A stretch of DNA of 20,086 nucleotides from CAZMSQ01 sp964569025. Lineage in GTDB: Bacteria > Bacteroidota > Bacteroidia > Chitinophagales > Saprospiraceae. Each line of letters opens with the position of its first letter. The stretch's first letter is position 1. Under the pieces are notes generated by a model that saw nothing but the letters and a program-made list of their open reading frames with translations, had not been told where the DNA came from and did not search any database. Shown in pieces: positions 6,008-13,633 of this stretch. A program made the translations under genes and the position numbers. The stretch is from contig CAZMSQ010000039.1 of the NCBI GenBank assembly GCA_964569025.1, positions 1 through 20,086 of the forward strand, given 5' to 3'.

Positions 6008-7507
6008 ATGAGTGTCGCAATTGAAACACAAACATCTTTAGAGAAGTATTTTTCCACCTTTCGCGCGGAGGTCATCGGTGATGGAGAGACGATCGAGACC
6101 CCATTCGGGCAGCATCGGCTGATTTATGCCGACTGGACTGCATCCGGTAGGATGTACAGACCCATCGAGGATCGCCTCAGCCGTGAGATTGCACCATTTG
6201 TGGCCAATACCCATACCGAGACCAACACAACCGGGCGTGCCATGACGCATGCCTACCACAGGGCCCGGCAAATTATCAAGTCGCACGTTGGCGCATGGGA
6301 AACCGATGTGCTAATTTCCGCCAACTCTGGAATGACAGGTGTGGTGAATAAGTTTCAGAGAATTTTGGGATTACGTGTTCACGAGCGGTATCATCAGGCC
6401 GTGCTTCCATCCGGCACTGACCGGCCCATTGTGTTTGTCAGTCATATGGAGCATCATTCTAACCAGACGTCATGGCTGGAGACGCTGGCCGATGTTGAGA
6501 TCATTCAGCCGACTGCCGACGGACTGGTGGATTTGGACAGTCTGCGCAGTTTACTGGCGCGCTACGCGGACCGCACCATCAAAATTGCGGCAGTCACCTC
6601 CTGTTCAAATGTGACCGGCATCAAAACGCCTTACCATGAGATTGCCGAGATGATGCATCGGGCAGGTGGTTTGTGCTTTGTGGACTTTGCCTGCTCGGCG
6701 CCCTACATCGACATCTGCATGCGGCCTGAAAATCCGCTTCAGCATCTGGACGCCATCTATTTCTCACCCCACAAATTTCTCGGCGGACCTGGCGCCACCG
6801 GAATTCTGGTCTTTGATCCGAAGCTTTACTCAAACCGCATTCCCGACAATCCGGGCGGTGGCACCGTCGACTGGACCAATCCGTGGGGGGAGCACAAGTA
6901 CCTTGACGAAATCGAAGCCCGCGAAGATGGCGGCACACCAGCCTTTTTGCAGACCATCCGCTGTGCACTCAGCATCAGGCTGAAGGAAGAAATGGGCGTT
7001 GACCGAATTCTGGAGCGTGAGCGGGAGTTGCTGGAAATCATATTTCCTCGGCTTCATGCCATCCCGAATCTTCATGTGCTCGCCGGCCAGCATGAAGATC
7101 GCCTGGGGGTTATTTCCTTCTACATCGAAGGACTGCATTACAACCTCGGGGTCAAGCTGCTCAATGACCGCTTCGGCATTCAGACCCGCGGAGGCTGCTC
7201 ATGCGCTGGCACCTACGGACACTATCTGCTCGAAGTGTCTCAAGAATATTCCTCCTCCATCACTGACCTCATCAATCGGGGCGATCAATCATCCAAGCCC
7301 GGCTGGATCCGCATGTCGATCCATCCAGTCATGCCCACTGAAGATGTCATTTACATCCTCGATGCCCTTGAAGCCCTCAGTGCAAACTTCAGAGAATGGG
7401 CCGAAGACTACACGTATCACAATCAGTCCAACGAATTCACATTCAACGGGAAAGACCATTTTGAAGAAGAAATTGTTGAAGATTGGTTCACCCGCTCACT
7501 GAGCTGA
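6008..7507 (+). CDS. Class V aminotransferase-fold PLP enzyme, selenocysteine lyase/cysteine desulfurase-like
   Basis: The start at 6008 (499 residues) has GGAG six bases upstream. An in-frame ATG at 5996 would add four residues, and positions below count from that one. YADWTASGR (44-52) is the N-terminal substrate region, MEHHSN (151-156) carries the histidine that stacks on PLP, and SPHKFLGG (257-264) holds the PLP lysine K260. RGGCSCAG (398-405) sits where desulfurases carry the active-site cysteine (C401 or C403). The protein is about 100 residues longer than typical SufS/CsdA, with an acidic C-terminal tail, so it belongs to a longer subgroup. It probably removes sulfur or selenium from cysteine-like substrates, but an epimerase- or lyase-type reaction is possible. 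It lies between glmM and a second desulfurase with short gaps, suggesting one operon. Confidence 0.82.
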   Translation: MSVAIETQTSLEKYFSTFRAEVIGDGETIETPFGQHRLIYADWTASGRMYRPIEDRLSREIAPFVANTHTETNTTGRAMTHAYHRARQIIKSHVGAWETDVLISANSGMTGVVNKFQRILGLRVHERYHQAVLPSGTDRPIVFVSHMEHHSNQTSWLETLADVEIIQPTADGLVDLDSLRSLLARYADRTIKIAAVTSCSNVTGIKTPYHEIAEMMHRAGGLCFVDFACSAPYIDICMRPENPLQHLDAIYFSPHKFLGGPGATGILVFDPKLYSNRIPDNPGGGTVDWTNPWGEHKYLDEIEAREDGGTPAFLQTIRCALSIRLKEEMGVDRILERERELLEIIFPRLHAIPNLHVLAGQHEDRLGVISFYIEGLHYNLGVKLLNDRFGIQTRGGCSCAGTYGHYLLEVSQEYSSSITDLINRGDQSSKPGWIRMSIHPVMPTEDVIYILDALEALSANFREWAEDYTYHNQSNEFTFNGKDHFEEEIVEDWFTRSLS

Positions 7508-7527
7508 TTGTCAGACCTGGAAAACAT

Positions 7528-8664
7528 ATGAAACGAATTTACCTCGATCACGCAGCTACCACTCCTTTAGATCCAGAGGTCATCGCGCATATGTCAGCCT
7601 TGATGGCTGAAGTAACAGGTAATCCCTCCTCAATTCATGCGGAGGGCCGGAGGGCGCGGACAGTCATCGAGGAAGCCCGTGCCAGGGTGGCTCGACTGCT
7701 GAATGCCTCCATCGGGGAGATATTCTTTACCTCTGGTGGTACTGAATCGAGTAACATGATCCTGAAAACTGCTCATCGCGACCGAGGCATCAGACGGTTC
7801 ATCAGTTCGCCAACTGAGCATCACTGCGTGCTGCATACCTTGCAAAGGCTGGGCCGCGAGCCGGATACCGAAGTCCTCTGGCTTCAGACAGATGCTCATG
7901 GAAGCCCGGATTTGAGTCAGCTCGAGACACTGCTTGCTCATTCTCCAACCCCCACCCTCGTTTCGCTCATGCACGCCAATAATGAAACCGGAGCGTTGCT
8001 GGATCTTGAGCGGGCCGGTCGGATCTGCCGGGCGCATGGAGCGCTCTTTCATTCAGATACCGTTCAGACCATGGGATACTTTCCCTTTGATCTTGAAGCC
8101 TTGCCAATAGATATGATGACGGGCTCAGGACACAAGTTTTACGGACCAAAGGGGTGTGGATTTGTGTACATCAGAGGCGGCACCCTCGACCAGCCTTTGA
8201 TGGATGGCGGCTCTCAGGAGCGGAATATGCGGGCGGGTACTGAGAATGTGTATGGGATATCTGGACTGGCACTTGCTCTGAGTCTGGCTTATGAGCATTT
8301 GGAATCGCGACAATCGCAAACCCGTGCTGTCAGAGCCCATCTCCTCCAGCGTTTGACTGAGGAGTTTCCGGAAATAACAGTTCATTCCCCCTCCCCTGAT
8401 CACTGTCATTACAAAGTGTTGAATGTGTCATTCCCCCCCTCCCCACGCTCTGAATTTCTGGTCATGAATCTTGACATTTCCGGGATCAGCGTGTCTGGCG
8501 GAAGTGCCTGCAGTTCGGGTACAGAGAAGGGCTCCCACGTCCTTGAGGCAATCGGGATGGAGGCAGACCGCAAAGCCGTCCGGTTTTCATTCTCCCATAA
8601 AAACACAATCGCCGAGGCCGACCGGGTGATCGATGCCCTCATCAAGGCCTTCAAAAAAGATTGA
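7528..8664 (+). CDS. Cysteine desulfurase, NifS/IscS type
   Basis: This 378-residue PLP enzyme moves sulfur from cysteine to an enzyme persulfide for Fe-S cluster or tRNA thiolation pathways. YLDHAATTPLD (5-15) is the classical N-terminus. H98 in TEHHC stacks on PLP, HANNETG (149-155) and HSDTVQ (175-180) are family blocks, GSGHKFYGPKG (199-209) holds the PLP lysine K203, and SGGSACSSGTEKGSH (323-337) carries the catalytic C328. The start at 7528 is chosen because MKRIYLDHAATT is the usual N-terminus. An in-frame ATG at 7483 would overlap the upstream gene and add 15 unrelated residues. The gap to the upstream gene is 20 bases. No iscU, iscA or suf scaffold gene lies beside it, so iscS or nifS is not assigned as a symbol. 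Confidence 0.9.
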   Translation: MKRIYLDHAATTPLDPEVIAHMSALMAEVTGNPSSIHAEGRRARTVIEEARARVARLLNASIGEIFFTSGGTESSNMILKTAHRDRGIRRFISSPTEHHCVLHTLQRLGREPDTEVLWLQTDAHGSPDLSQLETLLAHSPTPTLVSLMHANNETGALLDLERAGRICRAHGALFHSDTVQTMGYFPFDLEALPIDMMTGSGHKFYGPKGCGFVYIRGGTLDQPLMDGGSQERNMRAGTENVYGISGLALALSLAYEHLESRQSQTRAVRAHLLQRLTEEFPEITVHSPSPDHCHYKVLNVSFPPSPRSEFLVMNLDISGISVSGGSACSSGTEKGSHVLEAIGMEADRKAVRFSFSHKNTIAEADRVIDALIKAFKKD

Positions 8665-8704
8665 CGGTCCCCACCAACAGAACGATAACTCGCCTCTCTA
8701 CCAC

Positions 8705-9208
8705 CTATGCCTTCGAATCCAGGTGGCGAATCACATACTCCAGATTGTACTCGTGAAATTTGGCGCTGATACTCTCGTATCTCAGTCGGACATCAGGGTT
8801 GACGGGTTTTGTCAGATTTTTGGTATCAAATGGTAAATGAGAATGATCTGCAAGAAAATCCGAAACCGACCGACCAAGTACAAACTCCGCATGCTCATAG
8901 CCCTCTGGGTACGATGATGCATTTCCGCCCGGTGCCGTGAGTTCCAGCAAAGGAATGGAATGAGCGCCGAAAATGAATGGCTCGCGTAGCCGGAACACAG
9001 CAATGGGTCTGCCTGAGATCATGTTTTCCGACGACCATTCGGATTGTTCAAGCCACCACGCCCTGAGGGCCGCATAGCGATCTGGATCATCAGTTCTGTA
9101 GCATACATGATCGATCTCAAACCTGTCAGGATCAATCCCATCTGTATTCAGAAAAGAAAAAAGCCGGCCCAGAAAGTGGGCCGGACTTAGAGATGATTCA
9201 TGAAACAT
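8705..9208 (-). CDS. YecM-like VOC-superfamily protein
   Basis: This 167-residue protein resembles E. coli YecM: IDHVCYR (32-38), SENMISGRPIAVFRL (60-74, compare SENMINGRPICLFKL), YPEGYEHAEFVLG (100-112) and the closing KFHEYNLEYVI segment. YecM has a vicinal-oxygen-chelate fold with a likely metal site. Its biochemical role is not established. It lies 27 bases downstream of nrdJ on the same strand. Codons 9-20 (PAHFLGRLFSFL) are spelled by a perfect terminator hairpin and T tract. That segment still aligns with the first helix of the family, so it is coding. No later plausible start exists before residue 63. It converges with the desulfurase gene, 40 bases apart with no visible terminator. 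Confidence 0.75.
   Translation of the reverse strand: MFHESSLSPAHFLGRLFSFLNTDGIDPDRFEIDHVCYRTDDPDRYAALRAWWLEQSEWSSENMISGRPIAVFRLREPFIFGAHSIPLLELTAPGGNASSYPEGYEHAEFVLGRSVSDFLADHSHLPFDTKNLTKPVNPDVRLRYESISAKFHEYNLEYVIRHLDSKA
9152..9184 (-). terminator. Intrinsic terminator behind nrdJ, inside the yecM-like coding start
   Basis: On the minus strand CCGGCCCA (9184-9177), loop CTTTC, TGGGCCGG (9171-9164), then C, six T, C, four T. It has eight perfect, mostly GC pairs and a classic U tract, the strongest terminator in the window. It lies about 50-85 bases after the nrdJ stop codon but within codons 9-20 of the next gene. It could act as the nrdJ terminator or as an attenuator relieved when ribosomes translate the downstream gene. 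Confidence 0.8.
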
Positions 9209-9235
9209 AAATCATGAGAAAATTTGTGAACCGTA

Positions 9236-11827
9236 TCAGTTGCATTCGCTGTATCCGCAACTTTTGCAAATGAGACAGCCTTCTTTGTATATGAGTCCAT
9301 CGGGATCGCTGCAGCCCGGGCAGGTTCTATTGACCACGGTAGTCCCGTCGGGAATAAACTTTTTCAGAGCCCGAACCACGCCATTTTTCCAGCTATTGAT
9401 ATGCTCTTGATCGACATTGAGTCCATCAATCAGATTAACCACATAGTTCAGTGGCATGCCATGACGGAGAATGCCTGAAATCAACTTCGCATAGTTCCAG
9501 TACTCTTTGCTGAAAGAGCGCGAGAGGCCCTCAATAGTAATGCGGTAGCCCTCTCGGTCCTGAAACTGGAAATCATAGCGGCTTCCCCCTTTTTCTTCAT
9601 CAAAATTCTTGATGACCCACCCGTGGGTCACATAATCGGGAAGGCGAAAAGTATCTTCTGCACGACCAGTGAAAATTTCATAGGGCACTCCTTCGAGCAA
9701 TCCGACTACGGCGATCCAGTCTTCCCTGTTATTTTTAAACCGGATGACATCGCTGTTCAGTCGCTTGGGACGGTTTGGAGCCTCCTGTGACATTCCGGCG
9801 GCATCTTGACCAGACCCTGACTCCTCTTTCTTTTCTGTAGGCGTATCTGCTACGAGCACCCCGGAGCGTGATCCGTCGCGATAGATGGTACAGCCTTTAC
9901 AGCCTGATTCCCAGGCGGTTCGGTAGATTTCACGGACCATTTCGACGGTCGTTTCGGAAGGCACGTTCACGGTGACGCTGATAGAGTGATCGACCCATTT
10001 CTGAATGGCACCCTGCATTTTCACCTTCATGACCCAATCCACATCGTTGGCTGTGGCCATATAGTACGGTGTCTTTTTGATAATATTCTGAAGCTCTTCG
10101 CTTGAAAGCTGTTTCACTTTTGCCACATCATACCCGTTGGCCCTCAGCCAGTCCTCAAATTTATGGTGAAACACATGGTACTCTTCCCAGTGATCACCCA
10201 CCTCATCAATAAATGTGACATTCACATCCTTGTCGTTGGGATTGACCTTCCGGCGGCGTTTGTAGCTAACCATAAAAACAGGCTCGATGCCAGACGTGGT
10301 TTGCGTCATGAGGCTGGTAGTACCTGTCGGGGCAATGGTGAGCAGTGCAATATTGCGGCGACCATATTGTTTCATTGCTTCCTTGAGCGCTGGATCAGCT
10401 TCGGCAAGTCGATTGATAAACGGATTGTCTTTTTCGCGGTCTGTATCGTAGACTGGGAATGCCCCTCTTTCACGGGCCATAATGACGGAGCTTCTGTAGG
10501 CATTGAGAGCGAGCGCCCGGTGGACTTTCTCTGAAAAATCGAGCGCGTCTTGCGTGCCATAGCGGTAGCCAAGAGCGGCAAGCATATCGCCTTCGGCAGT
10601 GATTCCGACCCCAGTGCGGCGTCCCTCTACACACGTTTTGCGGATTTTCTTCCACAGCTCGTGCTCTGTATACTTGATTTGCTGATTTTCGGGATCCTCT
10701 TCGATTTTGCGGATGATCCGATCTATCTTTTCAATTTCGAGATCGATGATATCGTCCATTATGCGCTGGGCCATCTGCACGTGGCGCCCAAATTTTTCGA
10801 AGTTGAATTTTGCTTCGGGCGTAAACGGACGCTCCACATAGCTGAACAGGTTGATGGCAAGAAGGCGACAGCTGTCATAAGGGCAGAGAGGGATTTCGCC
10901 GCAAGGGTTGGTTGAGATGGTTCGGTAGCCGAGATCAGCGTAGCAGTCGGGCACTGATTCGCGGATAATGGTATCCCAGAACAGCACGCCGGGTTCAGCC
11001 GATTTCCAGGCGTTGAATGTAATTTTGTTCCAAAGCGCTTCAGCATCGATTTCCTTTTGGTAAGAAGGCTTTGCGGCATCCACCGGATACTGCTGGGTAT
11101 ATGGCTTTTTGTTCAGGGCAGAGCGCATGAACTCGTCGGTAATCCGTACAGAAACATTGGCACCGGTTACTTTTCCGAGTTCCAGTTTGGCGTCGATAAA
11201 ATCTTCAGCATCCGGATGTTTGACTGAGACTGAGAGCATCAGTGCTCCTCGGCGACCTTCCTGTGCCACCTCGCGGGTGGAATTGGAGTAGCGCTCCATG
11301 AAAGGCACCAGACCGGTGGAGGTCAGCGCGCTGTTCATGACCGGGCTGCCCTTCGGACGGATGTGGGAGAGATCATGTCCTACCCCACCACGACGCTTCA
11401 TGAGCTGGGCCTGCTCTTCGTCAATCTTGATGATTCCACCATACGAGTCAGCTTCATTGCCAATGACAAAGCAGTTAGATAGGGAAGAAACCTGATGGGT
11501 GTTACCAATGCCAGCCATTGGGCTTCCCTGTGGAATGATGTATTTGAAATCCCGAAGCAAATCGTAAATTTCTTCAACTGATCTGGGATTTGGGTACTTC
11601 GCTTCAATGCGAGCAACCTCCCGGGCAATGCGCATGTGCATATCGTCAGGAGTCAGCTCGTAAATGTGGCCGTGCGAGTCCTTCAGTGCGTACTTGTTGA
11701 CCCACACGTTTGCGGCAAGCTCATCACCTCCAAAGTAAGCAGTTGTTGCCTTTTGAGCTTCTTCAAACTCATACACGGTCGTGTTTGGGGTCACTGCAAC
11801 CGCTTCTTTCTTCGTGTCAAAATTCAT
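9236..11827 (-). CDS. nrdJ: Vitamin B12-dependent (class II) ribonucleoside-diphosphate reductase
   Basis: Makes deoxyribonucleotides using an adenosylcobalamin-derived thiyl radical, working with or without oxygen. With the start at 11827 it has 863 residues. An ATG 26 codons earlier would add a lysine-rich unrelated stretch. SLSNCF (115-120) holds one redox cysteine, STNPCGEIPL (305-314) the radical cysteine C309, and C320 probably pairs with C119. APTGTTS (499-505), GIEPVF (513-518) and GCKGCTIYRDGSRSG (642-656) are class II blocks. The tail has six cysteines (C836, C839, C851, C854, C857, C862) in a zinc-ribbon or swivelling redox arm. The leader is A-rich without a Shine-Dalgarno sequence. 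No cobalamin riboswitch core (GCCACTG) was found upstream. DnaA boxes lie about 80-100 bases before the start. Confidence 0.96.
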   Translation of the reverse strand: MNFDTKKEAVAVTPNTTVYEFEEAQKATTAYFGGDELAANVWVNKYALKDSHGHIYELTPDDMHMRIAREVARIEAKYPNPRSVEEIYDLLRDFKYIIPQGSPMAGIGNTHQVSSLSNCFVIGNEADSYGGIIKIDEEQAQLMKRRGGVGHDLSHIRPKGSPVMNSALTSTGLVPFMERYSNSTREVAQEGRRGALMLSVSVKHPDAEDFIDAKLELGKVTGANVSVRITDEFMRSALNKKPYTQQYPVDAAKPSYQKEIDAEALWNKITFNAWKSAEPGVLFWDTIIRESVPDCYADLGYRTISTNPCGEIPLCPYDSCRLLAINLFSYVERPFTPEAKFNFEKFGRHVQMAQRIMDDIIDLEIEKIDRIIRKIEEDPENQQIKYTEHELWKKIRKTCVEGRRTGVGITAEGDMLAALGYRYGTQDALDFSEKVHRALALNAYRSSVIMARERGAFPVYDTDREKDNPFINRLAEADPALKEAMKQYGRRNIALLTIAPTGTTSLMTQTTSGIEPVFMVSYKRRRKVNPNDKDVNVTFIDEVGDHWEEYHVFHHKFEDWLRANGYDVAKVKQLSSEELQNIIKKTPYYMATANDVDWVMKVKMQGAIQKWVDHSISVTVNVPSETTVEMVREIYRTAWESGCKGCTIYRDGSRSGVLVADTPTEKKEESGSGQDAAGMSQEAPNRPKRLNSDVIRFKNNREDWIAVVGLLEGVPYEIFTGRAEDTFRLPDYVTHGWVIKNFDEEKGGSRYDFQFQDREGYRITIEGLSRSFSKEYWNYAKLISGILRHGMPLNYVVNLIDGLNVDQEHINSWKNGVVRALKKFIPDGTTVVNRTCPGCSDPDGLIYKEGCLICKSCGYSECN

Positions 11828-11908
11828 AGTAGAGAGTTTTGGTTTTTTATTTTTGTGTCTGTTGAGAGGGTAAAAGTATGGCAATTTCAAAAGGTATGCA
11901 CCCACCTT

Positions 11909-11927
11909 TTTTCCACAATGTGGATAA
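11909..11927. promoter_or_regulatory. Back-to-back DnaA box pair upstream of nrdJ
   Basis: TGTGGATAA (11919-11927) is the exact complement of the DnaA box TTATCCACA. TTTTCCACA (11909-11917) is the same box with one mismatch on the opposite strand, one base away. Together they make a 19-base near-perfect dyad about 40 bases upstream of a -7-like box for nrdJ. DnaA regulates the aerobic reductase operon in E. coli, so linking nucleotide supply to replication initiation here is plausible but inferred. Confidence 0.45.
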
Positions 11928-12018
11928 CTTGGTCAATATGTTGTCTTTCAACCATATGAGCCTTTCAAAAGAGAGAATACTTTGATTGCGTGTATATTGT
12001 TTATGAGCATGAATTGTC

Positions 12019-12035
12019 ATATCTTCCGAAGATAT
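12019..12035. promoter_or_regulatory. Perfect 17-base operator-like dyad
   Basis: ATATCTTC, C, GAAGATAT: two perfect eight-base arms around one base. The single-base spacer makes an RNA hairpin unlikely and a dimeric repressor site more likely. It lies about 190 bases upstream of nrdJ and 150 upstream of dapB, so it could serve either gene. No regulator gene is nearby. Confidence 0.4.
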
Positions 12036-12065
12036 AAACACATATTTTCATATCAACTCACTTAA

Positions 12066-12132
12066 ATTGTGTCTTTACCAACGAGTTTTCAAGGCATTGT
12101 GTGTCTTACCAACAGATCCGGCCTTGAAAACT
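12066..12132. repeat. Composite direct and inverted repeat upstream of dapB
   Basis: AGTTTTCAAGGC (12084-12095) and GCCTTGAAAACT (12121-12132) are perfect 12-base inverted arms with a 25-base loop. Two near-copies of ATTGTGTnnCTTACCAACnAG (12066-12085 and 12096-12115) start 30 bases apart, one before and one after the first arm. It ends 50 bases before the dapB start. It may be a folded leader, a protein site, or a mobile-element footprint. Confidence 0.5.
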
Positions 12133-12181
12133 GAACAACTGCGAGCTGGGAGGTATTGTCAGGAACAAAATATCAGAACAG

Positions 12182-12901
12182 ATGAAAATAGCACTTATCG
12201 GGTATGGGAAAATGGGGAAAGCCATTGAATCTGTTGCACAGGCCCACGAAATTGTTTTACGCATCAATGGGTCGAATGCTGAACAGGTGACTGCCGAAAA
12301 CTTACGCCAGGCAGACGTGGCCATCGAATTCAGTCGGCCAGAGGCCGCGACTGCCAATATCCGCACATGCATTGATGCGGGTCTCCCGGTAGTCAGCGGC
12401 ACCACCGGTTGGCTGGGCCAGCTGCCAGAGATCCGTAACTATCTGGACCTCCGCGGAGGCGCTCTGCTTCACGCCTCCAACTTCAGCCTTGGGGTCAACA
12501 TTCTTTTCGCCCTGAACCGCATGCTGGGGCGGTGGATGAACACCTACCCGCAGTATGCGGTCGGCATACGCGAGGTTCATCATACCGCCAAACTTGACGC
12601 ACCCAGCGGTACAGCAATCACGTTGGCAGAAGGGCTGATTGATGAGCTCAGTGGTAAAGAAGGCTGGGTCAATGAAGAGACCGATGACCCGGCTCTGATT
12701 CCCATCATCTCAGAGCGCATTGAAGATGTGCCCGGCACGCACGAGGTATCGTGGGACTCACCAATCGACACTCTGCGCATCAGCCATGAGGCATATTCTC
12801 GTGAGGGATTTGCCAGGGGAGCGCTGCTTGCAGCAGAATGGTTGCAGGACAAGCAGGGGTATTATACCATGGATGATGTGCTGGACCTCGGCCCCGCCTA
12901 A
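12182..12901 (+). CDS. dapB: 4-hydroxy-tetrahydrodipicolinate reductase
   Basis: This 239-residue enzyme of the diaminopimelate/lysine pathway reduces 4-hydroxy-tetrahydrodipicolinate with NAD(P)H. It supplies meso-diaminopimelate for peptidoglycan as well as lysine. GYGKMGKA (7-14) is the nucleotide-binding loop, SGTTGW (72-77) and SNFSLGVN (99-106) line the active site, and EVHHTAKLDAPSGTA (131-145) holds the catalytic H133 and K137. The length is typical of the short Bacteroidota type; E. coli DapB is about 270. No other lysine-pathway gene is adjacent. The stop codon runs directly into AAGGAGGTGA, a ten-base match to the Shine-Dalgarno complement of 16S rRNA, with only a six-codon reading frame (12922-12942) behind it. 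Confidence 0.96.
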   Translation: MKIALIGYGKMGKAIESVAQAHEIVLRINGSNAEQVTAENLRQADVAIEFSRPEAATANIRTCIDAGLPVVSGTTGWLGQLPEIRNYLDLRGGALLHASNFSLGVNILFALNRMLGRWMNTYPQYAVGIREVHHTAKLDAPSGTAITLAEGLIDELSGKEGWVNEETDDPALIPIISERIEDVPGTHEVSWDSPIDTLRISHEAYSREGFARGALLAAEWLQDKQGYYTMDDVLDLGPA

Positions 12902-12967
12902 GGAGGTGATTGGTCAAAAAAATGCGGTCTTCTGCCGAGTGAATGAAACTGTTCACTTGTTCTTTAC

Positions 12968-12975
12968 TATATTTG
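12968..12975 (+). promoter_or_regulatory. Candidate -7 element (TATATTTG) for the coiled-coil/PspA-like gene pair
   Basis: TATATTTG fits TAnnTTTG exactly and lies 67 bases before the ATG at 13043, in the 141-base gap after dapB. A weak hairpin (GTGAA 12939-12943, TTCAC 12951-12955) lies just upstream and could end the dapB transcript. No good -33 box was found. Confidence 0.35.
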
Positions 12976-13042
12976 AATGATTCCATGCGGTCACTTGCCG
13001 ATGGTCCGGCCGCTCAAAAAGCCTGAAGAGTACCATAAACAT

Positions 13043-13594
13043 ATGAGTAAGGATTTACGCAACACGTTTGGCACCGGTGACGGACTTGACGAGAAAAGTC
13101 TTGATTTTCTGACCAGGGCGCTCAGTCAGAAAAATCTTCCCGATTTTGATTACATGGAATTTCGGCAGTCTGTATCCAATCTCCGGAAGCTGAACATGGA
13201 CGATCCAACGGCTTTCCGCTCTGCCTTTGCGACAGCTACCACTCTTGGAGTGACCCGTGAGCGGCTGGAAGAAACGGCCCGCTTTTATAAGGGTGTGCTT
13301 CAAGAAGAAAAGCAAAAATTTGAGGTGGCTCTCCGCCACAGACTGGAGCAGGAAGTCTCAACAAAGGAGGCGGAAGCCGAAATGTTGAGAACCCGGGTAG
13401 CTGAGTACCGGCAGAAAATCGAACAACTGGAGGCTCAAATTTCAGCCGACGAACAAGCGCTATCGGCTTCTGAGTCGGCCATTGCCGAAGAAAAAGAGCG
13501 TATCACCACACGTAAGGCTGAATTTGAACGCACGCATTCCACAATTCTCGATGCCATCGATCAAGACATTGAACACATCCAAATGTATTTATAA
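13043..13594 (+). CDS. Soluble coiled-coil protein of unknown function, partner of the PspA-like gene
   Basis: I do not recognise this family. The chosen start (13043, 183 residues) begins MSKDLRNTFGTGDG. An ATG at 12977 would add 22 residues and sit on the predicted promoter. Residues about 15-75 are a compact, mixed domain (LDFLTRALSQKNLPDFDYME, then FATATTLGVTRERLEE). Residues about 75-170 are a nearly unbroken heptad-rich coiled coil (RFYKGVLQEEKQKFEVALRH onward). There is no signal peptide or membrane segment, so it is cytoplasmic. It is separated by 39 bases from the membrane-anchored PspA-like gene, and their helices suggest that the products interact. Function is unknown. A PspB/PspC- or adaptor-like role is speculation. 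Confidence 0.75.
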   Translation: MSKDLRNTFGTGDGLDEKSLDFLTRALSQKNLPDFDYMEFRQSVSNLRKLNMDDPTAFRSAFATATTLGVTRERLEETARFYKGVLQEEKQKFEVALRHRLEQEVSTKEAEAEMLRTRVAEYRQKIEQLEAQISADEQALSASESAIAEEKERITTRKAEFERTHSTILDAIDQDIEHIQMYL

Positions 13595-13633
13595 CCTCTT
13601 TCCACCATCTTCTCCAACTGATAACCAATTGCC

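Larger units (their letters stand above)
11828..12181. other. Divergent nrdJ/dapB intergenic region without genes
   Basis: 354 AT-rich bases separate the two divergent starts. No coding potential was supported. It contains, in order, an A-rich nrdJ leader, a near -7 box TACTTTTA on the minus strand (11878-11871), a DnaA box pair (11909-11927), a perfect dyad (12019-12035), and a repeat complex (12066-12132). The region therefore looks dense in regulatory sites. Confidence 0.7.

Noticed and set aside
6999..7502. 167-codon open frame inside the class V enzyme gene, plus strand, other frame
   Set aside because: It lies wholly inside a gene with intact catalytic motifs. Its composition (many S, C, P) is typical of an out-of-frame shadow.
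11985..12005. NrdR box upstream of nrdJ
   Set aside because: Minus-strand AAACAATATACACGCA matches only the left half of the NrdR consensus. The right half and a second box are missing.
11828..12181. Cobalamin riboswitch for the B12-dependent reductase
   Set aside because: The conserved GCCACTG core and its surrounding helices were not found on the minus strand upstream of nrdJ.
12902..13042. Small gene behind the strong Shine-Dalgarno sequence after dapB
   Set aside because: The only nearby ATG gives six codons, and TTG 12910 is too close to the site. No supported peptide was found, so only the site is reported as a finding.
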